Assembly (NCBI GenBank): GCA_022264855.1
Contig: JABYQU010000053.1
Coordinates: forward strand, 124,001-188,000
Length of the DNA stretch: 64,000 bases
Source of the DNA: Lenzites betulinus
Taxonomy: Eukaryota; Basidiomycota; Agaricomycetes; Polyporales; Polyporaceae
Direction: 5' to 3'
Under the pieces are notes generated by a model, which saw nothing but the letters and a program-made list of their open reading frames with translations, had not been told where the DNA came from and did no database searches. Below, piece after piece: positions 1 through 15,542 of the stretch (position 1 is its first letter; every line of letters starts with the position of its first letter). Made by a program: the position numbers and the translations under genes.

Positions 1-161
1 GGCAAAGTCCCGCACGCGCGTGCACGGACGGCTCGCCTCCCGCCCCGCCCCGCACACGCGCAGCGCACTTGGCCGCCGGCAGCCTCCCTTTGCCCCGCCC
101 CGTCCTCCCCATGATGGCGACAACGGCAACAAACAAGGGCAAGGCAAAGACGCGCGACGGC

Positions 162-2001
162 TCACGGACTCGACTTGCGCAAAATGACCATGAGCCCGTC
201 CGAGTGCGCCGAGAAGATCGCGTCCACGACGAGCTCGCCCTCCGCGGGCCCCCCGCGCGTGCGCGGCGGCGGCGCGCGCATCCCCCCGCCGCCTCCTCCT
301 CTCTCGCCTCTTTCCCTCTCCCTGTCTCCTCCCCGGTCCCTTTCCCTGTCTCCGTTCCTGTCCGCCCTGTCCCTTTCCCGCTCCCCGCGGTCCCGCTCGG
401 TCACCCGATCCCGGTCGCGGTACCCCGCCCCGGACGAGGGCGGCGGGTATCCGTGCGCGGAGCGGACGTCGCGCGTGCGTGAGTGGGAGTGCGCGTGTGG
501 GTCCGCGTGCATGTGTGAGTGTGTGCCGTTCCGGTGGCGCGAGGGTACGGGGTCGGGGTGGCGGATGCTGCGGGGCGGGCGAGAAATTAGTACAGGTGCT
601 TGTGTTTTTGCCGGAGAGACAGAGACGCGCGAACAACGCGTCGCCCCAACCAGACACAACACAACGCTAAAGAACCAAAACGAAAACCAGACCACCCACC
701 TCGAATCCCGCCCCCTAACAAGCACCGTAAACCGCCCAAACCCAAACCCCCCATCGCTCGGCGCCCCGCGCTCATTCACGCCCCACCCCTTGATCACGTC
801 CACCCACGCGCGCACGAGCTCCTCGTCCCGCCGCGCCACAAAATCAAAGAAGGAGCGCCCCATGCAGGTGGTCGTGGGCAGGAGGCTGTCGTTCGCGCAG
901 TAGAGGATGCCGCAGTTCACGCTGAAGCGGTCGAGGATGAGCGCGGTGCGCACGGACTGCTCGGGGAGGGGCGCGAAGGTGATCGCGCGCGGGCGCGAGG
1001 GGGAGGAGGGCGAGGAGGGGCGCGGGGGGATGGGGCAGGGGGGCATGGGGTTCGGGTCGTTCCAGCGCTGTGGGCGCGCAGCGGCGACATGTACACGAAC
1101 ACATGGTTAAACAGGCGCGGTCGGGGAGGAGCACGCGGGAAACGGGGAATAAAAAGTGAGCGAAAGAGAAGACACGAGCGGAGCCGCGGCGCTCACCCTG
1201 AACTCGAGATCGCGCGCGGTGGGCGTGATGATCTTGACCTCCTGCGCGGTGGACGCGTTGTGCATCGCCTTGGGGCCCGGGGCGGCGAACGAGACGCTGC
1301 CCACGAGCACGTTCTGACACACCGTGCGGCTCTGGGGGGGGGGGGGGATCTCCGCGTCAGCACTCAGTAATGCGCACTGCGCAGGGACGCGCGCGGGAGG
1401 GCCCGGCACGCGACGGGCAGAATAATGGAATAATGGGGAAGAACCGGGAGGGGAGAGGAAAGAAAGAAAGAAGGGGAGAAAGAAAGAGAGGAAAGACGCA
1501 CGATGCCGCAGAGGATGTAGCCCTTGTACGGGTCCTTGTGGCGCATGCGGAGGTAGGCGAGCACGGCGGCCTGGTCCTGGGAGATGGTGGTGTAGTGCAG
1601 CTCCTTCACCTCCGAGAACTCGTCCGGGTGGACGAGGTTGAGGGACGGCGTGCCGATGAGCTCGTGTGGCTCGAAGCCTGTCCGTCCGCGTCCGTGCGTG
1701 AGTGGTGAGCGGTGAGCGGTGAGTCAAAGGTAGGAGGTAGGAGGTAGAAGGGGGACGCGCACCTAGGAGGTCGTAGACGGACTCGGAGCAGTAGACCCAC
1801 TTCGCCTGGCGGGCAGGGCAGCGGGGAGGGGGCGAGGATTAGAGTGGGTTAATGGGCGTCAGGAGAGACGCGCTCACGTCTTCGGTGAAATCGACGATTC
1901 CGACTGGGCAGTGTCACACTGAGCACGGGCTGGGGGGCGGGGGAGAAAGGGGGAAGGAAGGACGCACTGAAGGAGACACAGGCGGGGGACGAGGAGTCCA
2001 T
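162..2001 (-). CDS. PAS-domain protein, multi-exon, possible signalling or light-response regulator
   Basis: The reading joins across introns into an N-terminal PAS core: SFIGIVDFTED, then AKWVYCSESVYDLL, then a segment with HPDEF and SQDQAAVLAYLRMRHKDPYKGY. A second PAS-like segment has LILDRFSVNCGILYCANDSL and GRSFFDFVARRDEELVRAWV. The C-terminus is low complexity with Arg-Asp repeats, ending DAIFSAHSDGLMVILRKSSP. The start is the ATG at 2001, giving a 34-nt first exon and a 26-nt second exon. Introns include 568-699. PAS folds bind ligands or partners; the layout recalls white-collar-like fungal regulators, but I see no LOV flavin-binding cysteine motif and no zinc finger, so a photoreceptor role is not supported. 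The gene is divergent from TRM61. One acceptor is preceded by a run of 14 C. I am confident of PAS and unsure of the pathway. Confidence 0.75.
1334..1347. repeat. G14 homopolymer (C14 on the coding strand)
   Basis: Fourteen G on the plus strand read as C14 immediately before an AG acceptor of the PAS gene, so the tract serves as the polypyrimidine stretch. Such runs vary in length and are prone to sequencing error, but this one lies inside an intron. Confidence 0.9.
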
Positions 2002-2615
2002 GGCAGTCGGGTCGCTAGTGGTGGCGAGGACGAAGAGGCGTCGGAAGAGGGGCAGGGGGCGTGGGCAGGGCAGGGACGTGGGTGGGCAGCCTGCAGGGGA
2101 CGGTGTATTTCTAGAAGCTGAGATAGGCGTCCGAGGCGGAGGTGGGACAGCGCGGGGGAGAACGAAGCGTCACGCAGCGGGAGTCGCGTCTAGCTAGCGG
2201 GCGCCCAGGAGGCGTGCGCGCGTGGTGCTCGGCGGGCGTGCTGGGCTGGGCAGATGAGGGAGGGGGAGGAGGAGGAGGAGGAGGAGGAGGAGGAGAGGAG
2301 GGGGCGGGGAGAGACAGGCCGGCCGAGTCTAAACGGGAATCAGAGTGCTGGAGAGGACGAGGAATGCTCCGAGTCCGATCTGCCACTCCCAACGCGCGCC
2401 TCCCCTCCCAGTCAGGCCCGCGGACTCGGGCGGGCGCCTGGGCGAGATCCGGGGCGCAGCTGAATCTTGCCACCGCGCTGCGCTAGCCGAGATCCTTTTC
2501 GGGCAAGATCCCTGCTCGCTCCGTCTATCGTCCGTCGGTCCCAGCCCTCCCGTCCTCCGCTAGCACGCCCTGTGCACACACACAAGCACTCCCACCTCTC
2601 TCTGCGCGAGCCTGC
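2002..2615. promoter_or_regulatory. Divergent promoter between the PAS gene and TRM61, with a GGA tract
   Basis: These 614 bp separate two start codons pointing away from each other and hold no convincing gene. They contain the GGA microsatellite near 2264-2300 and GC-rich DNA with no clear TATA box. Regulation of both genes from here is inferred only from the arrangement. Confidence 0.5.
2264..2300. repeat. GGA trinucleotide microsatellite
   Basis: About ten consecutive GGA units, purine-only on the plus strand, lie roughly midway between the two divergent starts. Purine mirror tracts can exclude nucleosomes or form triplexes; that role is not shown here. Confidence 0.9.
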
Positions 2616-6391
<3,776 letters not shown>

Positions 6392-6583
6392 GGACACCGA
6401 TGCAAAAATGGCAGACACGAGTCCAAGCCAACCACCCGCGGCCGCCAGCGCGAGCGCCGCATGAGACCGCATTCCGAAGCATTCCGAACGTGTATCATAG
6501 CATTAGCAGCTGTATCTCCATATCCTAGGTGTGTACGTATGCATAACGATACGCCTTCGAATTCCTCCACGGGCAGGCAGCGC

Positions 6584-9500
6584 CTACTGCGCGACCGCGC
6601 GCCGGTACGCAGCCTCCCGCTCGCGCTCCTCCTGCACCGTGCTCGCGCTCTTCGGCGCACGCGTGCGCAGGACGCGCGTCGACGGCGGGACCGGCGGCGG
6701 CGGCGCAGACGGTCGTGCCCGCGCGCGCGCCCTCGGCGTCTTCCCCTTCGTCTTCGTGCTCATCTTCGTGCTCGTGCTCGTGCTCGTGCTCGCGGCAGCA
6801 GGCGGCGGATCCGCCTCCGAAGCCCCCTCGCCCTCGACAAGCTCAAGCTCAAGCTCGGGATCGGGCTCGTCCGCCTCGCCCTGCTCCTCCTCGGACAGCG
6901 CCTCGTCCTCGGACGGCTCGTCGCGCTTCCGCTTCCGCGCGCGCCGCGGGGTCGCAGCCTTGCCTCGCGCCCTGCCTCGCTTCGCGGCGCTCGCGGCAGG
7001 CGTGGACGTGCCGCTCTGGGACGCAGCCACGGGCCTGGACGCACGCGTGCCATTGCGCGTGCGCCTGCCACCCGCTGGCACGCGTGCGGTCTTCTGTTCG
7101 GGAGCGGCCGCGCCCGCGGGCGTGCGCACCTCGACGAACTCGATGTCGGAGTCGGAGTCGAAGCCTGCGCGGTGCGCCGCCGCCTCTGCGAGCTCCTGCA
7201 TCGTCTTCGGCGCGCCATTCAGCGGCGGCGCGGCGGGGGCGGCCGACACGACGACGACGACGTCCTCCATGTCCGCGTCCGCATTTTCGTCCACGTCGCC
7301 GTCGCCAAAGCGGTCGATCACCTGCAGCTTATCGCCACCACGCAGGCGGCGATCGTCTTCGCGCCCCTGCTGCGCGCGTCCGCCAGCCTCTGCCTCCGCG
7401 CCACCGTCGTCATCCGTGTCGCCGTTGCCGTGGTCGCTGTCAGCGCGCGCGTCCACGCCGGCGTGCGCGCGCTCGCCGAGCGCGGATCGGCGCGTCCCCG
7501 CGTGCTCGACGATCGAGCGCAGGTTCCGCGGGAGCGTGTACGGCTGCACGACGTCGTCGACCCCGGTCAGGAAGCCGCCCGCCGGCTGCGCGGGCTCCTG
7601 TGTGACGCGGCGTGAGATCAGCATCGTGTATCGTGTATCGCGCATCGTGCATCGCGCATCGCACACAGTGCATCGGCGCGCTCGGCGTGGCGCGCCCGAC
7701 GTGAGCTAATCGGCCACGCGTCGACAAGGGAGAAGGCACGGAGGGACAGGTGAAAATCAGGGCGCGGGCGCAGTCCTGGGAGGTTGTGCGGGAAGGGTAA
7801 TGGACTCGGGCGGGGGTGGAGCGGGTGGGTTCTCGCCAACGAGGCGCGGGGAAGATGGGACGGATGAGCGGGGCGGGGCTTACCTGCTGTTCGGCCATGG
7901 GGACGTCTCCGTCTTTGCTGGTGGATGCCGCCTCCGGCGCGCCGCGGTCGGCGTATTGCTCGAGCAGCCTCTGGCGGATGCGCAGGCCATGCACGAGCTT
8001 CGACCACCGCTTGAGGACCTGCTCCTGTCGCTTGGCCTGCCGCTTGGCCTCTGCTTGCACCTCCGCCTCCCAGTACGCCTGGGAACAAACCGCAGACGCG
8101 GGCCGTCAGCAAACGTCATTGCACCCGGAAGAGCGGGGCCATTCATCGGGAATGTGGAGGGCCGGGACATTGTGGGGGCGCGAGGGGGGAGAAAGGAGAA
8201 CGCGAGAAGGGAAGGCGGAGAAGCAGATGCGCACCTCGAAGAGCGCCGCTTCGTTCTCCGCGGCAACCACCACGCCTGTGATGAAGGGGAACGCACGCCC
8301 CTTCCTGAACTCGAACCCCGTCTATGGCGCGCGAGCGTAATAATGTCAGTGTCAGGCGCGAGGGACGATGATGGGGACGGGGCACGTACCACTGCTTCTG
8401 CGTAGTCGAACCCGAGCTGGCGCGCAAGCTTCGCGGTACCCTTGTCTGAAAGCGCACACATTGTGGGAAGGCCATCGGTCAGCACTACAGCCTCGCGCTG
8501 ATAGAGGGCTCGGAGGAAGGGAAGGCTGGAAGCCCCGGAAGGCCGACATTGATTCGTAGCACTCACAAGGCACATGAGCCGCACCGGCGGGAAGCATAGT
8601 TGGCACGTATAGATCGATGTTCCCGAAATCGTTCTTCGGCACTTTGCCCTGCGTAGCGGAAAGTCGGCAGTGAGTGAGAGCGCACAATTGGGCGTCGTCA
8701 TAGACGTCTCGCGCCAAGAGCTAAAGTGAGGACTCACGTCGACGACTGGATCGGGCCTGTACAGCTCGGTCTGGTGCTCGGCGTACATGCCCTGCATCAC
8801 ACCTTCCTCGCTCGCGAACCCTTCTCCAGGGCCAGGTCCGCCTCCACCATCCCATGCGAGCTCTATGTCTTCCTCGCCGTCGCCATCTTCTCGAGCTGCG
8901 GGCCTCTTCGAGCTCGAGGCCGTCGCAGCAGCGGTACGCTCGCGCCGGTCTGCAAGCGCCTGCTCTATCGCACGCTTCTTGTAAATGGTGACCGCGCGCT
9001 GCTTGACCCACTTCAGCGGCTGGGCACCTTCGCGCACCTTGCGGCCCTGGCGCATCCAGTTCTCCGCCGTCTTGAGCTGCAGTACGTTTCCACGAGGGTA
9101 GACAGACTCCCCGCGGAACTTGCCTAACTCCGTTGGCGGCTCGACTACCTCATCGCGCTTCAAGTGGCGCTCTAGCACGTAGAGCGGGTGATCCTTGAAT
9201 CCCGCCATAGAGGTCGGCATAGCCTCCGTCAATTGGTGCACTTGCAGTTCCTCGTCTTCTGCATCATCGCGTTGCTGTAGTACGCCGTTTGAGAGACATC
9301 CTGGGAGTACAAGACATATGCACGCACCAGTCGGTACGGCCTCCTGACCATTCTCAGAATCCGCTCCCACCACTCGCGGCGGCCCTTCCCGCCTTGTTGT
9401 ACTTTTGCCACCTTTGCGCCGTACTCCCGGGCGTATCGCGGCGTCACATCCCGCGCGTATCCATCTTCCTCGAAGGCGAGCACGTACACCATGCGGTTCT

Positions 9501-11092
9501 CGACCCGAACTGGGCGTCGTCTGTCCGGCTTTGTGTTTGGCGCGTTCGGATTCGGTGTCGGGTCGAACGCTTTGCGGCGATTTACAATCACACGCACAGG
9601 GTCTACTGGTAGCCAGCGGGCGTCCGCACGCGAGAAAACTTCCGTCCAGAAGACGGGCGCTGTCGTCGTCGGGTCGGGCGTGCGCTCTCCTGCGTCGTTC
9701 CAGTCAATTATATGCGGCTTTCCATGAGGGTACAGGCACGTACTTGGTCGTGGTCGTTCAGCTTCGGCTGTTGTAGCTGAGCCAAGCTTTTGTCCTCTGC
9801 TCTTTCGCAGTCTGATGACGGGCGGCGCCTTCTTTTTGCCCTTGTCCTCGCCGCTCGTTGCGGGACTGCCTCCATCTAATCGTTGGCCACCTCCCGGGAA
9901 CGGGGTGTGCCCCCGAGGCGTACTGACTACCGACGATTCAGGTATGCTCACTTCCTCCATATCGTCTTCTTCGTCTTCATCTTCATCCGCCGCTGCTTTA
10001 GCCTTCCCTTTCCCCTTACTAGGCGTGACCGGGTCCGCCTTCGCTTTCTTCTTCTTCGCAGGCGGCTTCGGCTTGCCAACCCCAGCCTGCCACGGCACGC
10101 TCTGCAGGCTGACCACCAGCCGTGCGGGGATCCCGAGTGCACGGCACAGCGCAGTGAACAGCTGCGCGCTGGTGTCGCGCGACCCGCGGCGCATGAGCGC
10201 ATGCTTCATCAGGCTCTTCGCGCTCCGGATCTTCTCCCCGTCGATCCCCCACCGCGCCTCGTCGTCGTCCTCATCGTCATCGCTGTCGTCGTCCAGCGCG
10301 CGCGCCTTGCCTTTTCCCTTGGCCTTGGCTTTGCCTTTCGGGTCTGCGGGCGCGGGCGGCTCGAGGCGGATGGTTTTCTGCACTTCGTCGAAGGTGCGCG
10401 AGCGGATGTGGCCGGAGGGGACGATCTTGAACGTCTCTGCCCACCATTCGGCGAGGTGTGTCACCGCGGACTCGAAGAGGCGACCGCGCTGCGGCGCCTC
10501 GGGCACGCGCGACTTGTGGATCGTCGCGAACGCGTTTTGCAGCGCGAGCGGCGTCAGGGACATGAGCCGGGCCTGTGGGTGATGCACAGTGTGAGCCGTG
10601 TACACCATTTACGGGGGAGTCGACATAGGGGGAATGAAGGGGGAGGGACCTACGTGGAGTAGCGGATCATTAAGCCAGTGGTTGCGCACCCTTGCGTTCA
10701 CGAGGAGCGCGACAGTGTGCACCTTATGGCAGTCGAGACGTACAAGGCGCTCCGCCGCAAGCTGCACCGCTCGCTCGTTCTTCCTGCAAAACCGTCAGCA
10801 CGAGCACGACCCTACACACACAGCAGCAGCTACGAGAGCAGAGAGCAGCATACACGCACTTCGAGTCCTTCTTCTTGCCCTTCGTCTGGATGGTGATCTC
10901 AATGTGCGGCTTCTCCGACGGGCCCGCCTCAGGCTCGTGCGCCTCGCCGTAGTACGCTTTCAGGTGTGCGGCCGTCTCAGCTTGCAGTTGCGCGGCATCG
11001 AGCGTGGTGGCTGGCGCGGCGACCTCGACCTCCTCCCAGTCAAAGTCGTCCTCGCTGTCTTCGCCGAACACAGAGCTGTTTTCAGCGCTCAT
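6584..11092 (-). CDS. RAD4: DNA damage recognition protein Rad4/XPC
   Basis: Rad4/XPC binds distorted DNA and starts global nucleotide-excision repair with Rad23. The N-terminus is acidic (MSAENSSVFGEDSEDDFDWE). The transglutaminase-like fold follows, with LVRLDCHKVHTVALLVNARV, SAQLFTALCRALGIPARLV, PHIIDWNDAGERTP and FWTEVFSRADARWLPVDPV. The beta-hairpin domains are recognised by MPTSMAGFKDHPLYVLERHL, VYPRGNVLQLKTAENWMRQG, VPKNDFGNIDLYVPTMLP and ARQLGFDYAEAVTGFEFRKG. Acidic, low-complexity insertions lie in the transglutaminase region, and a long charged C-terminal tail follows the last hairpin domain. The ATG at 11092 starts the acidic region. About eight introns are short; one near 9.3 kb joins RPYRL to QRDDAEDEELQ. 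The protein looks intact. Confidence 0.95.
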
Positions 11093-12661
11093 CCCGCGTA
11101 TTCAAGCGATATATTTTGCTCAAGCCCTGAACTTGTAATGACTGAGAAGCCTTGACTCTTGTGGGTATTCGGCGCGTTGGCGCTGTCCAAGTCGTAACAC
11201 AAACAGGGAGAACTTAAAGCCTCTTGAATTCCTCTATAGGGGTATCTTCACGCTTGCTATAATGCAGGCGAGATGGAGGAAGAGGACTGAGTTGTGAGCG
11301 AACGCTGGATCTCGGACGCGCAAGTAGAGGCTGCTGACTATGACGCGACTCATATGTCCAAGGAGCCGCGCTGGGCCGCGTCGCTGATTAAGCCGTGGGG
11401 TACACGATGTGACAAAGGGCACGTGATATATTGTCACAGACTACTAAACTCCCAGAACTGTTCTAAGACATGTCGAGGGGAGGTTCACGTTCGAAAGAGA
11501 CTATGTACGTTCACAACTGTCCCACAGAGGTCCGATGTTCAACACTAACTGGATACTTCAAGGCTTCATCTTCAACTCCTAACTGCACCTGCACTACAGC
11601 CAAAGCTCGAAGCCAGAAGTTAAGTCTCCTAACCACCAAGCACATACACACCCCAACTCAATCAAAACACAACGCAAAGAAAAAGAGATGTAAGCCCCAT
11701 ATACTACTCCAATTCCGGCACTAGCCTCGCATCGGCAGGAGTCCCACGTGGGGCGCTCGTCAGATACCACTCGGACGGCAACTCGCTCTCGCCCCCATTC
11801 AACTGTCCCCCCCTGCCAACATCCTGTCCGTCCTCCCGCAACCTCGGAGGGCTGCAGTCGGGACTGGGGCTGGGGGGGAGACGAGCGGGAACCGCGCGGA
11901 CGGGCACGCATGCGCGCCCGCCCCGCACGGCTCGACCGCGGCCGCGTCTCCGGGCCCACAGGTGGGGAGGCCTGTGGGGGAGACGGGCGGGGGGCTGGTG
12001 TCGCTGATGACAATAGAAAAGGGAGAAGGAGGATGTGCGCAAAGAAAACGTTACCACATAACGAGCCCCAGGATCTAAGGCGCGGTGCCCAACGCAGCAG
12101 GGAGAACTCCACATGCACGTAACCCGCGCATGCCCATCGCACAAAGGACGTAGGCTCATCTTGCATTAGCGCATATCGGTACATATCGCATACACCATCG
12201 GTCTGTGGGGTCCGTCGCGGCGGCCGTTGCTGAGCGCTGACCAGCTCCGTGCGGTCGGGGCTGGAAGGTCGTGGAGATCAGAAAGTGAGAGTGAGAAGAC
12301 GGGAAGACGCGGAGACTGGGATGCGTGGCGCGGAAAACGGGAAGCGGGAAAACGGGACGTGTGGGGGATTAGACGGTATATCTAGCGTACAGAGCCAGCC
12401 AAGAATGTGTCACAACAAGCAGCGAAAGCACGGTGAGGGGGTAACAGAGAGCACAGGCCAGATGGCGACGGCGATGGCGACGGTGTGGGGGTGGTGAGGG
12501 AGGGAGCAGGGGCATTTTCACGTTACAGGGGTTGTCGTTTAACCTGGGGAAGATATTGATAGGCCGTTAGCGGCGGAACCGCAAAGAGCACGTTTTCCAA
12601 AAGCGCGGCCAGAGGGACTTCGAGTCGAACAAGCTTGCTGCTTCGACTGACCAGCTGATGA
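11093..12661. other. Intergenic region upstream of RAD4 and downstream of the FYRN gene
   Basis: No convincing gene. An ATG-started minus-strand reading of 196 codons ends at 11594 and has a Pro/Arg-rich middle, but it lacks conserved features and coding periodicity is unclear. The part near 11093 is the presumed RAD4 promoter; the part near 12500 is presumed 3' UTR. Confidence 0.4.
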
Positions 12662-15542
12662 TCACCGCTCGCCCCCCATCCCATTCCTCCTCCCCCCATT
12701 CGCATGCGCATACGCATACCCCTGCCCCGGCCCCGGCCCCGGCTCGCCCGACGCATGCGGCAGCGCCGGATACGCATGCATGATGCTCGCAAACGTCGCG
12801 GGCACCGGCGGGGGCGGCGGCGTGCCCGCCCCGTTCGACGGCCGCACAGCAGGCCCCGCGGGCGCGGCGTGCGCGCCGTAGGGCGAGCGGTGCCCGTGCG
12901 GGGACGAGATCGCGCTGCTCTGCGAGTGCGAGCGCGCGTGGCCCGCCTGGGGCATCGGGGGGAGGTGCTGGGCCTGCGCGTAGTGGTCGTCGCGGTCCCT
13001 GTCCCTGTCGCGGTCGCGGTCCCGATCACGGTCGCGGTGCATGACGGGCGAGCGCGACGCGTTCCGCGAGTGTGACAGCGAATGGGTAGGGGAGTCGATG
13101 TGCATCGGGGTACCGCCGGCCGGGGGAGGTGGCGGCGGCGGGTTGTTCGCGGCGGCGTACTCGTCGTACCCTGCATTGCTCGCGCGCGAGCCGCGCCGGG
13201 TGCGAGATCCGTTCTCCGGCTGGGGCGCGTTCGGGTACTCCTGGTGGAACGTGATGTTCTTCATGGGTGCGTTAACTTGGGAAGGGGGAGGGTTGCGCGC
13301 GCTGCGCAGGGAGGGATCCTCGATGATCATGAGGTCGACGCCGCCGCGCGAGCGCGAGCCTGAGGAGCGCCCGGTCGAGATAGCCACGGCGGGGACGGGG
13401 ATGGGTTCTGGCTCGGGTTCACCTCGCTCGTTCAGGTAGCCATGGCCGTTGGCGGAGTCCCCGTTTGTACCGCCGTTGCCTGGGGAAGAGCTGTCATGAT
13501 CGTCAGGTAGCGCGGGAATCACTGCGGCGTGACGTCCTCCAAGAGGTCTGTAAGACAGAAGTAAGTGTAAGCAAAGAATCCCTTGCGTGATACAAGGCAC
13601 AGACAAAAGTCACTGACCCTCCCTCCACAAAGTGTTGCCAAACATAGTCCTTCAGCTGGTTCGCCCCAGGCAGTTCCTGGATGAGATGTTTGATGGTGTT
13701 CTGCCCCAGGCCAAAGAAGTCCGGGCCCGAGACCGAGTTTGAGTGTGCACGGTTGCGGATGAGGTTCGCAGCGCGGACGATGCCCGACCACGCGCCAGTC
13801 GCAGTGCCCGCGACGACCGGCTTGTCAGCCAGGTCCGATTCGGTGATCTTGAACTTGGGCCCGTCCCCGCCATCAAGGATCGTGCAGTGGTACACAACCT
13901 CCTGGTTTGGGTCGATGGTCGAGAAGTAGCGCCTGAGAGGCACGCGACGTCAGTGCCTGTTCGTTCCATCGCGATCCCGTGCGTATGATCTCGCGCGCGC
14001 ACGCGTGCATACACACGAGCCACGCTCGCGCAGAGGGACGCACCTCGTCACCTCATACCCCACCGGGAAGATGTAGCGTTCGGTGTGGAAGTGCTCGCGG
14101 ATGCACACCTCGCCGAGGTTGATGACAGTCATGATGCCCACGTTCAGTGGGAGGATGGGCTTTCCCCGCTTGTCGCGTGGGACTGTTGGGATGCTGTAGC
14201 TTCTTGTTGTTACAGTGTGCGCTTTCAGGCGCTTCGGCTTCGTCTGTCGTTGAATGTCTGATGGCCGCGTGTTCGCATTCGACGTCCGGAGGGTTATTTG
14301 CATGTGAGATTGGGAAGGCGGAGCGCCATGTTGGTACGAGGGCGACATGGCACCGGGATGCACACCCCCTGGCATGTATTCATCCTGCGGTGACAAGGCC
14401 GGCGATAGAGACTCGGAACGGTGACGAACATGCTGTTGAGACCCACCCGAGAGTTGGGCTCCAGGATGGGGCAGAGAGGATGCGGGCGGAGACGCTTCAT
14501 TCCCAGGCGGTGCAGGCGGCTTGAGGCGTAGCCTGGTGCCGGTGCTTGATACCAGGATCTGTGGCGACGCCCCCGGATTACCTTGCGAGCCTGGGGGCAG
14601 AGGCCCCGAGAGGGGAGCAGGGGCGAAGGTCAGCGGGGCGCCCATGTCTTTTCCCTTCTGCGGACCCCGAGGTTTGCGCGTCGTGCGTTTTGCCTCTCGC
14701 GCCTCCTCTTCTTGCCGCAAACGTTCCTCAGCTTCCTGTCGCCGTCGGGCTGCAGGTCCGATGTGGCGTGAGAGGAGGTGGGGGTCAACGTCGGGATCTT
14801 CGCGCTCGAGTTCTTCGATTGCTTGATGTAGGTTGGAGACGAATGCTTTCTGTGATCTGTCGCTCAGGAGGCTGCGAGGGAAAGCTGAGAAGGGCAGAGT
14901 CGCGGTCTGGGAGCCTGGGGTTGCATGGGGAGCGACTTCGAGCTCGGTGACGCGGTCGAGGAGCAGTCTAGCAAGTTCATGAGATACCTGGGGTATGCGT
15001 ACGCAGAAGGTCGATACATACACTCGCTCTGCTCTCCATCTCACATTACGTTCGCCGGAGCCTCGTAGCTGAATCATAGCCTCCTTGTGTTTCTGAGTGA
15101 CGTTGCCAAGTCACACGTAGCGCGTTTACATGAGATCAGCAGCCGTTTTCATCGCAAAGAGGACGAGACACAGCGCAGAGCACTATGCCGAGTGCGCAGA
15201 AGGCGTGCGATTGCTCACCTCCTCGAGCTCAAAGTATTTGCGCTTCAGTCTCCTGTATTTTTCGGCAAAGTCGGGCTCCTTGCTCTTCTGTTGAGATGAC
15301 GACTGCGCGAGCTGGGCAGGCACGGGCGGCGGACCCATGACGATGTCCTGGGAGGGAGGGCCCATAGTCGCCCTGGCGGAAAGGCTCATGGGAGGCCAGT
15401 GGGCGAAGGAGAGGGGAGAGGGCGGGGGGTGATGGGAGGGAAGGGGCAGAAGCTGAGACTGGGGTCTTGGGCTATATAGGTGGTGGTGGCCAGGGGAAGC
15501 GGCCAGCTGTTTGGTCCGATCCCACATTTCCTGTCGATGCAT
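12662..15542 (-). CDS. FYRN/FYRC-domain chromatin-associated protein (TBRG1-like)
   Basis: A coiled coil comes first (FAEKYRRLKRKYFELEE, then RNVRWRAER, then LLLDRVTELE). A linker with basic and Pro-rich stretches follows. Then come paired FY-rich domains: FYRN with PILPLNVGIMTVINLGEVC and HFHTERYIFPVGYEVTR, and FYRC with YHCTILDGGDGPKFKITESD, GAWSGIVRAANLIRN, SGPDFFGLGQNTIKHLIQEL. FYRN and FYRC together form one fold found in MLL methyltransferases and in TBRG1; no SET domain is present, so this is the TBRG1-like type. The C-terminal 280 residues are low complexity, with nine Arg-Asp repeats and a proline run. The start is taken at the ATG at 15542; an in-frame ATG about 50 codons later (MSLSARATMG) is possible. 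Introns are short. Confidence 0.85.

Noticed and set aside
11594..12184. Minus-strand ATG reading of 196 codons
   Set aside because: No recognised domain; GC-rich Pro/Arg composition is expected by chance here, and an apparent intron-like segment inside makes the reading inconsistent.
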